NCBI GenBank assembly: GCA_029448655.1
Contig: JACCLO010000001.1
Location: 1,860,001-1,924,000 of the forward strand
Direction of reading: 5' to 3'
DNA length: 64,000 nucleotides
Source: Wolfiporia cocos
Lineage: Eukaryota > Basidiomycota > Agaricomycetes > Polyporales > Phaeolaceae
Numbering within the stretch: position 1 is the first letter of the stretch; the number at the start of each line of letters is the position of its first letter. The position numbers and the translations under genes are program-made. Positions 44,647 through 53,949 of the stretch are shown here, in pieces. The notes under the pieces are model-generated. The model had not been told where the DNA came from. It saw nothing but the letters and a program-made list of their open reading frames with translations, and made no database searches.

Positions 44647-45368
44647 CGGCCCGACTACGACACGCGCTCAACGACTTCGAGGATCGCGAGCACGTTGCTC
44701 CCAATCGACCCGAATACACACCGCGACCCGCCCGCTTTTTCACCCCCGACGAATGACGCCGAGTTGCAAGGCCGTTTGATTTTATGGAGGGCGATAGAGT
44801 ATTATTTCCGCTGCCTACCGAGACTCAGAGGGCCCGCCGAACAGGAGTTAGAGACCCGACGCCACGTATTTCTGGTATGGGAGGCAACGGGAGACGTGAA
44901 CCACCTGCACGCCCGACGAGCCCTAGGGCTACCCCAGCGCGACAGCGAAGAGCGAATAGCACGCCGCCTATTCGACGATCTCCTTCAGTGCAGAGTATTA
45001 CCCGCGAGGAGTTTGAGCGAGGTGCGAGGGAGCACGAACGAGACACCGCCTCCCTACCAACATGGGCTGCACGAAACCTCCACCGAGCCGCACACCACTG
45101 GAGGTACCAACACAACGAATATCTCCGAGATATCCCTTCCCTACAGGTACCAGCGAGGCCCTCACCTGAGCAGCCATGTCGACAATGTGGTTCCGCTAAC
45201 CACTGGATCCTCGACTGCCCCGACTATATTTGCAGAACTTGTGGGCTCAATCAACCAGGTCATCGACAGAATGAATGCCGCCAACACTTCGTATGGTGAA
45301 CTCCTACGACCCCGTCCCTCAGCGGGAACGGCGACATCTACAACGAACAGGACGCCGAGGCACTCTGA
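44307..45368 (+). pseudogene. Inner element third frame (ORF3) with double zinc knuckle
   Basis: ATG (MSTTRHQL) inside pol, -1 register to pol exactly as in the outer element. 354 codons to TGA 45366-45368, with internal TGA at 44754-44756 and 45297-45299. Shared with the outer copy: RHAL-W-R helical region, PFDFME, SPSV..ITREEFERG, LPTW, EYLRDIPS, CRQCGSANHWILDC plus CRTCGLNQPGHRQNEC, and YN..D.EAL just before the stop. Total length differs from the outer copy by only six codons. The start context ATGTCGACG is the same in both. Function unknown; it is a candidate accessory protein of this lineage. Confidence 0.72.
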
Positions 45369-45411
45369 GGGAGAGAACTTGGAGAATTCGTCGAGGCCGA
45401 CGAATGCCTAG
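44647..45411 (+). pseudogene. Inner element pol-frame C-terminal extension
   Basis: Continues the pol frame after the TGA at 44644. The part LILWRAIEYYF ... RRALGLPQRDSEE aligns with SILWNTVMWYL ... RAMVGLPPRR in the uninterrupted pol tail of the outer element. It overlaps the third frame along almost its whole length, so one DNA strand appears to encode two conserved proteins here. No known domain. Confidence 0.6.
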
Positions 45412-45422
45412 GGAGGGGCTGA

Positions 45423-46131
45423 TGTTACGGTTATTTTGATTTTTCGAATATCGACAGAACTCACCATAAGGCGAATACGATACAGGGACTTGTTGCGCAA
45501 CCAACCCCCCCTGGCTACTCGTGATTCTACTGGGCGCATCCCCAGTTGTACTAGTCTAAAAGGCTCGTTTCATCTTTGGCAGATCCAACTCTGCTGTCGT
45601 TTCACGTTCATCGTTTATTAGCTGATAGATGGCGTTCAACCGCCATCATTCCTATCTATCGTCTCGGATATATCACTACATACCTATCAAACGTTTGACA
45701 CTATAGCGTAGATAGTATCGGTGACATCTGGGACAGGCTTGACCCCTAAAACCTAACGAAGTATATAAACTCATGTATTTACTGTCGAGGCTCTTTAGCT
45801 CGACCTTGTTGTATAAACAAGTAGTCTTATACTCGTTCTCAAACGTAGGAAACTACGCTCAGTATTTCTCACTCGAATAATCGAACGACTAAGTCCTCGA
45901 AGTGCACATTGACTTCTTGGACTTAGGCGAGTCTTATATTCTATTCGACTCGCACCTGAACAGATCATATCCTCTAACGCGTATTGGATATTAACCGATC
46001 TCCTAAGGACTTCACTTAGGACCCGAAGGCATCTAACGAGTATTTGCCTTGCATACGGCAAAGTGCCTACGTGCAGAAGAACGATCTATATTCGCGACTC
46101 GAATATACGAACGGGTATTCGACCCGTAACA
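45423..46131 (+). repeat. 3' LTR of inner element
   Basis: 709 bp, no difference from the 5' LTR seen by eye; preceded by the AGGGAGGGG purine tract and followed by the GTTCT target duplication. Confidence 0.95.
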
Positions 46132-47081
46132 GTTCTTCTTCGGAGGGTAGCTCCTTCGAGGGGCCCTCTGAACTAGGGTCCTTTGGTGTTTCTTCTTTGT
46201 CGGTGGAGCCAAAGCCTTTCTCTCCTCGGTTAGTCTCGTCGAGTTCTTCGACCTGGATTATATCGGGGGTTATGGCTTGCTCGAATATAATCTGTGCAAT
46301 CCTCATTCCAGGAATGATGCGGTGGGTGGTCGTTGATTGGTTGAATAGTATGACTTGGACCTCTCCTCTGTAGTCGGGGTCGATGACGCCTCCTCCTACT
46401 GTCAGGCCGTGCCTGAGAGTGAGGCCCGATCGGGAGGTGATCCTTCCATAGGATCCCTTTGGGATTTTCATATGGACTCCGGTGGGGATTGCCTTCCATC
46501 CTTCAGGGGCTATCTCTTCTGGTTTAGAGGCATAGAGGTCATAGCCGATGGCTCCATCGGTTCCGCGGGTTGGTAGTTTTCCTTCGGGTGTAATGGTCAT
46601 TTCGACCGTATCGAGGCGAAGAGTGATGTCCGCGCCTCGGGTTTTTTTCTCTGGGGTTTCGTTAGGGGTGACGTCGACCTTCCCCTTGGCCCAATCGATT
46701 TTGGGTCCTTCCTTCTTTAGCCAATTATATCCGAGGATCATGTCTTCCTTTCCGATGTTTCCGACGAGGAAGTGGGTCTTGCGTTTCTTTCCTCCGTATC
46801 TGATAGTGAGGACTACTTCTCGATCTATCTGTCCATCTTTATTGATGGTTCCATCAACGTTACGAATGGTAATGGGGTTCTTGATTGGTCGGGTCAGGAT
46901 CCTGTGTCGAATGACGAGTTTTGGGTGGATGAGGGAGGACATGGCTCCCGAGTCGATGAGGGCATTTACTGTCACGGGTTTCTGCAGCTCCAGGGTTATA
47001 GGGATGAATAGCGACCTGTCGCGTTCATACGATGTAATTACATGGGCTACGCTTTCGGGAGGTAAGACCGTGCGCTTCCTC
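46132..47081 (-). pseudogene. Outer element pol, 5' part: protease and dUTPase
   Basis: Read on minus from the gag-pol overlap (frame open from about 47081; first ATG at 46975). The protease DSG is in NALIDSGAMSS. The dUTPase motifs are AIGYDLYASK, SRSGLT, VIDPDYRG, RIAQIIF and GEKGFGSTD. The frame ends at the inner insertion (46132) and continues at 37667 once the inner element and one GTTCT copy are ignored. The order protease then dUTPase is the same as in the inner element. Confidence 0.85.
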
Positions 47082-47082
47082 C

Positions 47083-48759
47083 CTACTCGAAATCCTGCTC
47101 GTCGAGAATTTGGGCGAGGTATGAGGGGTTCTTAACCTTGAGAACCCTGATTGCATTGACCGCTTCTTCTATGGCGGTCGCTCCATCGCTGTCTTCATCA
47201 TCTGTGTTCTCTCCGACTTCCTCAATATGAGTTGTGGAGGTGTCTTCCTCGGCTTTCCGGGCTTTTCCCCTGGTGGTGGGTTTCTTCTTTCGTTTGGGGC
47301 AGTTGCTGGAGAGATGTCCCTTCTCCTTGCAGTTGAAGCAGCGTCCTTCGGTTTGGAGCCTGCGACGTTCTTCTGTGGACATCCGATCGATATCCATCGC
47401 GTTCGGATCTTTAGTCGGGGCTGCTGTGGTCGGGGTACTCTGGGCCTTGGCTCGCCATTGCGGCTTCTTCTTATCATTCCCTCGTCCCTTGATGAAGGTG
47501 TTATAATTGTTTTCGTTGATGGATGCTTGTTTCATCCATTCGGTAAGGGTGACGACGGGGGGAACGATATTTATGATGTGGGTTACCAGTGCGGGTCGAA
47601 TAGCTCTCTTGTATGCTGTGACGAAGAGAGGGTCGCAGTGTACGCGGTCTAACCCTGTTTTTCCTACAAGGTTGTCGAATTCGATATTGAAATCGTCGAT
47701 GCTCTTCTTGTCTTGTTTGAGATCAAAGAGATCGTCGTTGGTTTTTTGTTTTTCTTCGATCGGTTCGAAGGCTGCATCGAATTCGGCGCTGAACTGGGCC
47801 AGCGGGGGCAACACGAATGCCCGGGTGATCGGGTCGGTGTATTTGGCGTAGTAGTTTTCTTTCCATTGGTTCACCCGGTCGCTTCCCTTGATGTATGACA
47901 TGATGAAGAGGATCTTCTGGTCGTCGGACTGATAGTCCGCTGCGAACATGGTGAACCAGGTGTTGCAGTCGTTCTTGAAGCTCTGTAGCTTCTTTCGTTC
48001 CCCTTTGAACGGCTCAGGGGTGGCGAGCTTTATGCGATTTCCTCTGGCTGGCTGAGGGGCCTGGGCACCCCAGCCTAGCGGGGCTCCTCCTGGTGGGCCT
48101 CTGCCTCCTGGTGGGCCTCCGCCTCCTGGTGGGCCTCCGCCTCCACCTCCTGGTGGTCCTGCTAGATTGCCTCCTGCGCCGCCTGCTGGATTACCGCCGC
48201 CGCCCGGGGGACCTCCGCCCCCTGTGCCGCCTGGGGGACCTCCCCCTCCAGGAAGGCCTCCTCCTCCAGGAATTCCTGTTCCGGAGGGGTTTGCTCCGAC
48301 AGGATGGCTAGGGAGCGGATTATTAGCCGGCGGAGGGTTAGGGGCCATTCCCCCTGCGCCCTGGCCTGCGCCTGTGCTTCCTGGAACAGTACTGCTGCCC
48401 ATGGCTGTACCTGCCACACCCATGGTTCCTCCGGCGGAGGGGGTGTTCGTTGTCTGTCCTCCCTGTTGTTGTCCATCAGCTCGGTGGATGGTAAGCGTTG
48501 GTGTCATAATATCAATGACTGTTCCAAACCGCTCGAACGCGGCGCGTGTCTGATCCCAGGGATCGTTCGAAGATGGGGGAACCTGTACCCAAGTGGGCGA
48601 AAGCCTGTCTGGGGACGGGACGGTGAGGTATCCTCCTTTCGTGAAGAATCCTGCTGGGGGATCTCTCCACTCGTATTTCTCTTCGTAAGAGATTCGTCGG
48701 TATGCTTCGGGGAGTATTTCAATCAACCTGGTCGGGAGATCCGGGTCGAATCGTTGCAT
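47083..48759 (-). CDS. Outer element gag
   Basis: About 558 residues, intact. N-terminal block FDPDLPTRLIEILPEAYRR, a long Gly/Pro-rich segment (about residues 150-255), a capsid-like part (TPEPFKGERKKLQSFKNDCN) and one CCHC knuckle CFNCKEKGHLSSNC near the C-terminus. The frame is open upstream into the LTR; I chose the ATG at 48759 because the inner gag starts at the matching point. Gag ends CAGGATTTCGAGTAG and the pol frame overlaps it in -1 register; the inner element has CAGGATTTTGCCTAG. I see no classic slippery heptamer. Confidence 0.85.
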   Translation of the reverse strand: MQRFDPDLPTRLIEILPEAYRRISYEEKYEWRDPPAGFFTKGGYLTVPSPDRLSPTWVQVPPSSNDPWDQTRAAFERFGTVIDIMTPTLTIHRADGQQQGGQTTNTPSAGGTMGVAGTAMGSSTVPGSTGAGQGAGGMAPNPPPANNPLPSHPVGANPSGTGIPGGGGLPGGGGPPGGTGGGGPPGGGGNPAGGAGGNLAGPPGGGGGGPPGGGGPPGGRGPPGGAPLGWGAQAPQPARGNRIKLATPEPFKGERKKLQSFKNDCNTWFTMFAADYQSDDQKILFIMSYIKGSDRVNQWKENYYAKYTDPITRAFVLPPLAQFSAEFDAAFEPIEEKQKTNDDLFDLKQDKKSIDDFNIEFDNLVGKTGLDRVHCDPLFVTAYKRAIRPALVTHIINIVPPVVTLTEWMKQASINENNYNTFIKGRGNDKKKPQWRAKAQSTPTTAAPTKDPNAMDIDRMSTEERRRLQTEGRCFNCKEKGHLSSNCPKRKKKPTTRGKARKAEEDTSTTHIEEVGENTDDEDSDGATAIEEAVNAIRVLKVKNPSYLAQILDEQDFE

Positions 48760-48791
48760 AGGCTTGCACTTCGGTGAGTGAGCTTTGTTAG

Positions 48792-48802
48792 AGCTCGACC
48801 TT
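48792..48802 (-). promoter_or_regulatory. Self-primer binding site of outer element
   Basis: On the minus strand AAGGTCGAGCT, one base inside the 5' LTR (48804-49345). It is the 11/11 reverse complement of the LTR 11-mer at 48971-48981 (minus-strand AGCTCGACCTT), which starts 35 nt downstream of a minus-strand TATATAA at 49010-49016. The sequence is the same as in the inner element. Confidence 0.78.
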
Positions 48803-48803
48803 C

Positions 48804-49345
48804 TGTTACGGATCGAATATCCGTTCAACGCAAAATAACTAAGTCGAGTTACTCAGCGTATCAAGTAGCGCACTACTCGTCGGACTCCTCTGAGTCAGAG
48901 CGTCGATATACAAGCTGCAGGCTTAATTGCTTAAGCCTTTGAGAACGAGTATAAGATCCTTGAATTCAACAAGGTCGAGCTGAGGAACTCGACCGATATT
49001 TACATCAGGTTATATACTGCGATCCATTAATCGGGGTCATAGTGTCTTTGGTACTACTACTATTAAGTCCGTCGGGCTAACGATATAAGTAATAAAGGAG
49101 AAGTGTTGCGGTTGGGCGCAACAAGGGATGAAACACGGAACTACTGTGGTTGGACACAGAATATCAGCTAGAACGAGATGCAGACGCAGAGAGTGGGCAT
49201 AGGGTTGTTATATATGAAACAGAGCCTACGGTTGAGCGGAGGCCCCCTAGAAATAGAGCGCTGGGTACAGCGGTTGAACGCTAAGTCCTCATACACGGTG
49301 AGGCGTCAAACAGAATATTCGAGTGTACACGGTAAAACTGTAACA
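48804..49345 (-). repeat. 5' LTR of outer element
   Basis: 542 bp; six transitions relative to 32889-33430 and no transversion or indel seen. Carries the predicted minus-strand TATA box and self-primer 11-mer. Confidence 0.92.
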
Positions 49346-50317
49346 CCACCCGCCTATACGAAATCTACCAGACGTTATACACCGCGCGAGCCCTCAGATG
49401 TTTAAACTCCGCCGGTGTTTACCGTCTGGTCACGAGACTAATTATCGACGCCGTATATACTAAGGTGCACTCGATCAATCACTTCCAAACTGCGACCGAT
49501 GCTGATCTCGGCGCCAATCGGATCCGAATATGTATATGAAGTCTGGTCTCAGTCCGCGACCCACATCGCAGTTTGATATGTGAACAGAGCTGAATAAATT
49601 CTAAAGTTTGCGATATGGGCGCGTCGTGGGGTTTTGTGTACTTGTGATAATTTTCGTGGCGCCCATAATGTTCTTTGGTCGATGTTGGACCCATACCAAT
49701 CTACAGTCGATCAGTGGGTCCAGTCAGCAACGATACGCCCTGATCGACGCGCAGAGTATCGGCTTAATAATGAATGAAGTGTCCAAGGCGCGATAATTAT
49801 CTAGTCGATAATGACCTCGATCGAATTGGAGTATGCACTGCCGGGGTTCGTAGGTCCTAGTAGGTCCGTCGCGGAGTCGGAGTTCGATCTAGACGCCCGG
49901 CGTCCAGTAGCGCGTGATTAAATCAAGTCGATGCGGGTTTCAACATGTACGTCGGCATATATTGGTAGCGAAAAAGCACATCCTAGTGTCTAGTGTTCTA
50001 TGTTTGTTATATACTTCTGTGATGTAAGTATCGACAAGCTGCTGGTGTAATATGTTTGTACGTTCACGTTCGGGTGTATTGGGAGCGTAGCCACAGAAGT
50101 CTCCATAACACAAACATGTTGTTGTCGCAATTCTATGGCTGACCACTAGCACTATTGTCGAACTACCACATCTGTGAGCTCGGTGGGTCAAAAGAGGGTT
50201 ACAAAACGGCGGGTGCACTCAATGCAATGCCACGTCCTATATACACCAGATGCGCACGCTTACACATTCTACCTTGGTACCGGCTTATTTCGGCAGGTTT
50301 CACCGCCGCGCTCGCTC
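49346..50317. repeat. Dispersed repeat, copy 2 (49448-50110) and flanks
   Basis: 49448-50110 matches 19121-19740 in the same orientation. No Plavaka coding sequence continues to the right of the outer LTR, so the left and right flanks of the nest do not come from one uninterrupted site. No gene is supported. Confidence 0.65.
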
Positions 50318-51013
50318 TAACGACCGGAATTTCCAACAGTTGTCGCAAGTAACATGCTTTCAGATCGTTGCACTATCGCATATAGACGTGAGATATACCT
50401 CGGACAGCTCAGGTCTGACAGCCGATCAGCTACATGGTTAATGAGTGATAGACGCATGCAGCACATACTGAGGCTGGTTCGGATGTGTGCGTTGTAGAAA
50501 TCTGGGCTCGGGACGTACATCGAGCTGTGGGCAATGCCAGATGGTAGAAACCGGTGCCAAATCATACAGCGAAGGTGGCTGCACAGCCTGCACCTGATGA
50601 AGGATGTCGTCGAAATCACCCAGTGAGGTCTGGTTTCGAATGTAGAGGAAACTAGACGCGATGTTACAAACTGCCGGGTAAGCCTCATCGCTCGCCTCTG
50701 GCCTATATACTGATGAGCTCCCCCGCTTCCCGTAAGCTTGCTCATCCTCGCGCCTTCCGCCCGCCATCCGCTCGCCATTGCAGTGCCATTTCAGCGCCAG
50801 AGGCTTCAGGCCACAAATTGCGACAAGTGTCAGTATGTTCCGGAAACTACTAATCTTGTTCCGCTATCCCTTTATCCGCCACCGGTATCTACTCCCATTC
50901 ATCTATAGCTTTATCACAGCTGGAGGTCTGTGGCATCGTCGTGGCGCTACGGTGGCGCGGAGATGGCGGCAAGATAGTGCGAGGATGGAAAAGCTTGCGA
51001 ATAGCTAGTTAGT

Positions 51014-51049
<36 letters not shown>

Positions 51050-52812
51050 GGCCGCAGCGATGAGGCTCATCGGCGACTTGTCGTCCGTTCGTCCATCTGA
51101 ATAACTGGAGCTTGGGAACCGAAAAAAACTTCTCTCTGGATGCGACCTGCACTCGAATCGCTTAAGCTCCTTCTCAGAAACTGTTACATGATTCTTAAGG
51201 GGCTTGGCTGCGGCACGGTGATACGGTAGTCTGCCGACAACACCTAGATCTGCGCAATTGCTACTTCTGGGCGTGCTCTCCCCTTGTTTCAGATATTCGT
51301 CACTCAGAGCCTACAGATACTATTAGAGGGACGGGTACCATTTCTTAGAGTTTGATTATAAAGAAAATCTTCTTAGCATGAAGTTGCGGGTGAACCTACA
51401 ACAAAGGCAGGGAAAGTAGAGTGATATGCACAAGGCTATATCGCAAGAGGCTATATTTGAGCAGTATTCTTGTTACAGCTGTTTTTTTACTTCACATAAT
51501 ATACAGCTTAAATCCACGCCAGTTTCTGCTCGTGCTTCCACTGGCCCACCTGCATGATTAATACATACATACCTCATTCTATGAGAATAGATTACTCCAA
51601 TTATATTAGTAAAAACATCGCGGGACGGACAGGAGAGAAGGATTTCGTTGGAATGGGTACTCGAAGGAGTGGTGGAACACTGTAACACGAATATGTGCAC
51701 TATGGAGTACAAGGTAACTGTCGAAATTATGTTCCCAAAGACAACATCAAGTACTACTTCGACTTCGGAAGCGACGTGCCGATGAACATCGGTAGACAGT
51801 AGCAGCTCGCGATCCAAGTATATCTCTCCAGTACAGGCTATATCCGATGAATGATACTCGCTAGCTCACCTCCTCGAGCACGCAATTGATCCAAATTGCA
51901 ACCCATGTGTGAGGACACTACTCCTACATATACTGTTTCAGCTCTAAGTCTAACTGCCCGAATGCTATGTCGCGGAGAAAGAAACTGACGACACCTCGCC
52001 TTGGGTATCTAACGAAGAGTGATAATGGTGGTAGATGGCAGAGAAATATCCCTGCAAAGTGCTCCGTTGCCGTACCCCAGTGTATGATGAGGTCGCCGGA
52101 TCTGTTGAAAGGTCAGGGTGCCGATATCGTTAGAATCACCTAGATAGCTGGAACTGAAAGAGTCAACGACTAACTTCACAAATGTACGATAGTTGGGCGA
52201 GTGACCATGGCAGTCTCTTCATGAAACGGAATGGTACTTGGCTCTATATTTGACTGAGACCGTCTTGTTAAAAAGAGGGAGTTCGCGGTTGAGCGAGTGT
52301 TGAAGGACGTTGGTCATGTCTTGCGCACTGCGGGATATGTTATAAAGCACTTACCTGCAATCCCGGTTCCGTCTCAATAAATGTACTCGTTGCTGGTCGG
52401 CATCTAACCACGCATTCTGTGGATCCAATACGAAGTCTCGAGGTCGTCGTAGAGTGGCGAAGCATCTGTGTGAGACATGCCTTACATGGTAGAGCCCTGA
52501 GCGACGAGACGTTGTTACCCAATTCGCGATACATGGCGACGAAACACCGTTGATTTGTGAGTGTATTGAGTTTAGTCGCATATGGCTTCAGTTGACGAAT
52601 AGTTTCGGTTTCGCCCAGATAACAGAGGCGGTAGAGGCGACGAATGGTTAGTGAGCATTCACTCGCATACTTTGAAGATATATTCATCCATCTACTCCAG
52701 TAACCGCCCCTGCTCATGGAAGCTTCACGACGGTCTTATAATGAGTTCTATTTAGCGCTCACTGCTGACAAATTGGGGCGTGAGAACTTCTGGCCACGGG
52801 GAAGCATATGCC
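50318..52812. other. No gene supported; unrecognised minus-strand frames
   Basis: Minus-strand frames at 50438-50767, 51473-51817 and 52340-52717 are the longest. None shows a domain I know or a clear exon chain. They may be exons of unknown or decayed genes. Confidence 0.35.
51016..51047. repeat. (AT)16 microsatellite
   Basis: Thirty-two bases of alternating A and T in intergenic sequence. Confidence 0.95.
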
Positions 52813-52820
52813 GGCGGGAA

Positions 52821-53773
52821 TAGTGTTGCCGAAGTTCAGTTCAGAACCAAGGTTCAGAACCTGAACCGCCTGAACCGAACCTAGGTTCAGGTTCAGTCCA
52901 GGTCCGGTTCAGGGTAGGACATCAAGGTTCGGTTCTTGGTTCAGGGGGGCCATGGGTACCCTTGAACCAGGTTCGAACTGGACTGAACCTTGAACCACTT
53001 AACATTAACATATTATGTGTAGTCACTGGTGGATAAGCATATATTATGATTATGTTCTTGCCATCTTTGCTATAGTGTTGTTGCAGTAAGTTATGTACAG
53101 CTGGCTTCACCATAGCAAGCATCAACACTCATATCCTGTAGTCTCCCAATATGGCAAGGGCTCAACCCCATGTTGGGATTACCATGCTTTCTGTGGCATT
53201 GGGCTGCATTTGTTGCTGTCAGATGAAGTAAGAAATGTAGAAGATAATATTTCACTTCATATCCATGATCCTAGGTTATATACAGAGTTGTCTAAGAATG
53301 TTTTGTTATTGAGCTTTGCCTCAGGCTAACTCACACTCATGAACTCTGATTACTGAACTGCTCAAATTGGCTGCCTTGGGTGATTGTTATGCATCAAAAA
53401 GTTATGTTTACCACTCTAATCAAGACTAAGAGCCACATTGGAATGCAGCAGCCCAATAGACACCAAATGGAGGCACTGCAGAACTTGAGGTGTGGTTACT
53501 TTAGTGGGTTAATAGTGCCGGGAATGAGGTAGACAATTGGTATACATAGAAAGGTACACAAAGTTGGTGTCCAAATTATTATTTTTGCACTCTATAAAAG
53601 CAAGTAACCTAGCGGTTCGAACCTAGTTCGAACCATGAACCGAACCTGATGAACCGGTTCAGCAGGTTCAGTCCAGGTCCAGGTTCAGGTTCAGGCTCCC
53701 TGCAGTTGGTTCGGTTCTAGGTTCAGCCCTAGACCCCCCTGAACCTGAACCGAACTGAACTTCGGCAACACTA
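52821..53773. mobile_element. Non-autonomous hAT-type element, 953 bp
   Basis: Ends are perfect 22-bp terminal inverted repeats: TAGTGTTGCCGAAGTTCAGT.. at 52821-52842 and its complement at 53752-53773. An 8-bp target duplication GGCGGGAA flanks it at 52813-52820 and 53774-53781. The TAGTGTTGCC end and the 8-bp duplication are hallmarks of hAT elements. Both subterminal regions (about 150 bp each) are packed with GGTTCA/TGAACC motifs in both orientations, possible transposase-binding sites. No transposase frame remains; interior frames of 60-78 codons have no domain. Confidence 0.88.
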
Positions 53774-53949
53774 GGCGGGAAAGGAGAAGGAGCACAGCTG
53801 CAAGCGGTCGCAGGTGCTGTGAGTCAACGCGGAGCCATAGAATGCAGCAGATTCAGAATGAGTCGGCTCAATCGCACACACTTGGTGAGCGTTGTTCTCA
53901 AACTAGCCCACGCTCTCGCATCGAGAGGCTGAGTATAATAGCGTCCGTG

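Larger units (their letters stand above)
37668..46131 (+). mobile_element. Ty3/Gypsy LTR retrotransposon, inner element
   Basis: 8464-bp element inserted into the outer element's pol. The two 709-bp LTRs look identical by eye, and a 5-bp target duplication GTTCT flanks it (37663-37667 and 46132-46136). Order: LTR, self-primer site, gag, protease-dUTPase-RT-RNase H-integrase-chromodomain, third frame, purine tract AGGGAGGGG (45410-45418), LTR. Gene layout and LTR ends (GAACGGGTATTCGACCCGTAACA-like) show it is a close relative of the outer element. Five in-frame TGA codons interrupt its frames, although LTR identity shows a very recent insertion. Confidence 0.95.
32889..49345 (-). mobile_element. 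Ty3/Gypsy LTR retrotransposon, outer element (minus strand), split
   Basis: 542-bp LTRs at 48804-49345 (5' in element sense) and 32889-33430 (3'). Between them on the minus strand lie gag (47083-48759), protease-dUTPase (to 46132), then, after the inserted inner element, RT-RNase H-integrase-chromodomain (33476-37667). LTRs differ at six positions that I could find, all transitions, four of them at CpG. Removing the inner element with one GTTCT copy rejoins the pol frame exactly (PSEEE then HQLLRRF). I find no target duplication: the flanks are GTTGC on the left and CCACC on the right, so the ends were probably rearranged after insertion. Confidence 0.92.

Noticed and set aside
48093..48777. 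Plus-strand Pro/Leu-rich frames opposite the outer gag
   Set aside because: Antisense to the Gly/Pro-rich part of gag, low complexity, no start context or domain.
53615..53660. tRNA-like GGTTCGAACC box
   Set aside because: It belongs to the GGTTC-rich subterminal array of the hAT element; no cloverleaf, A box or acceptor stem is found.
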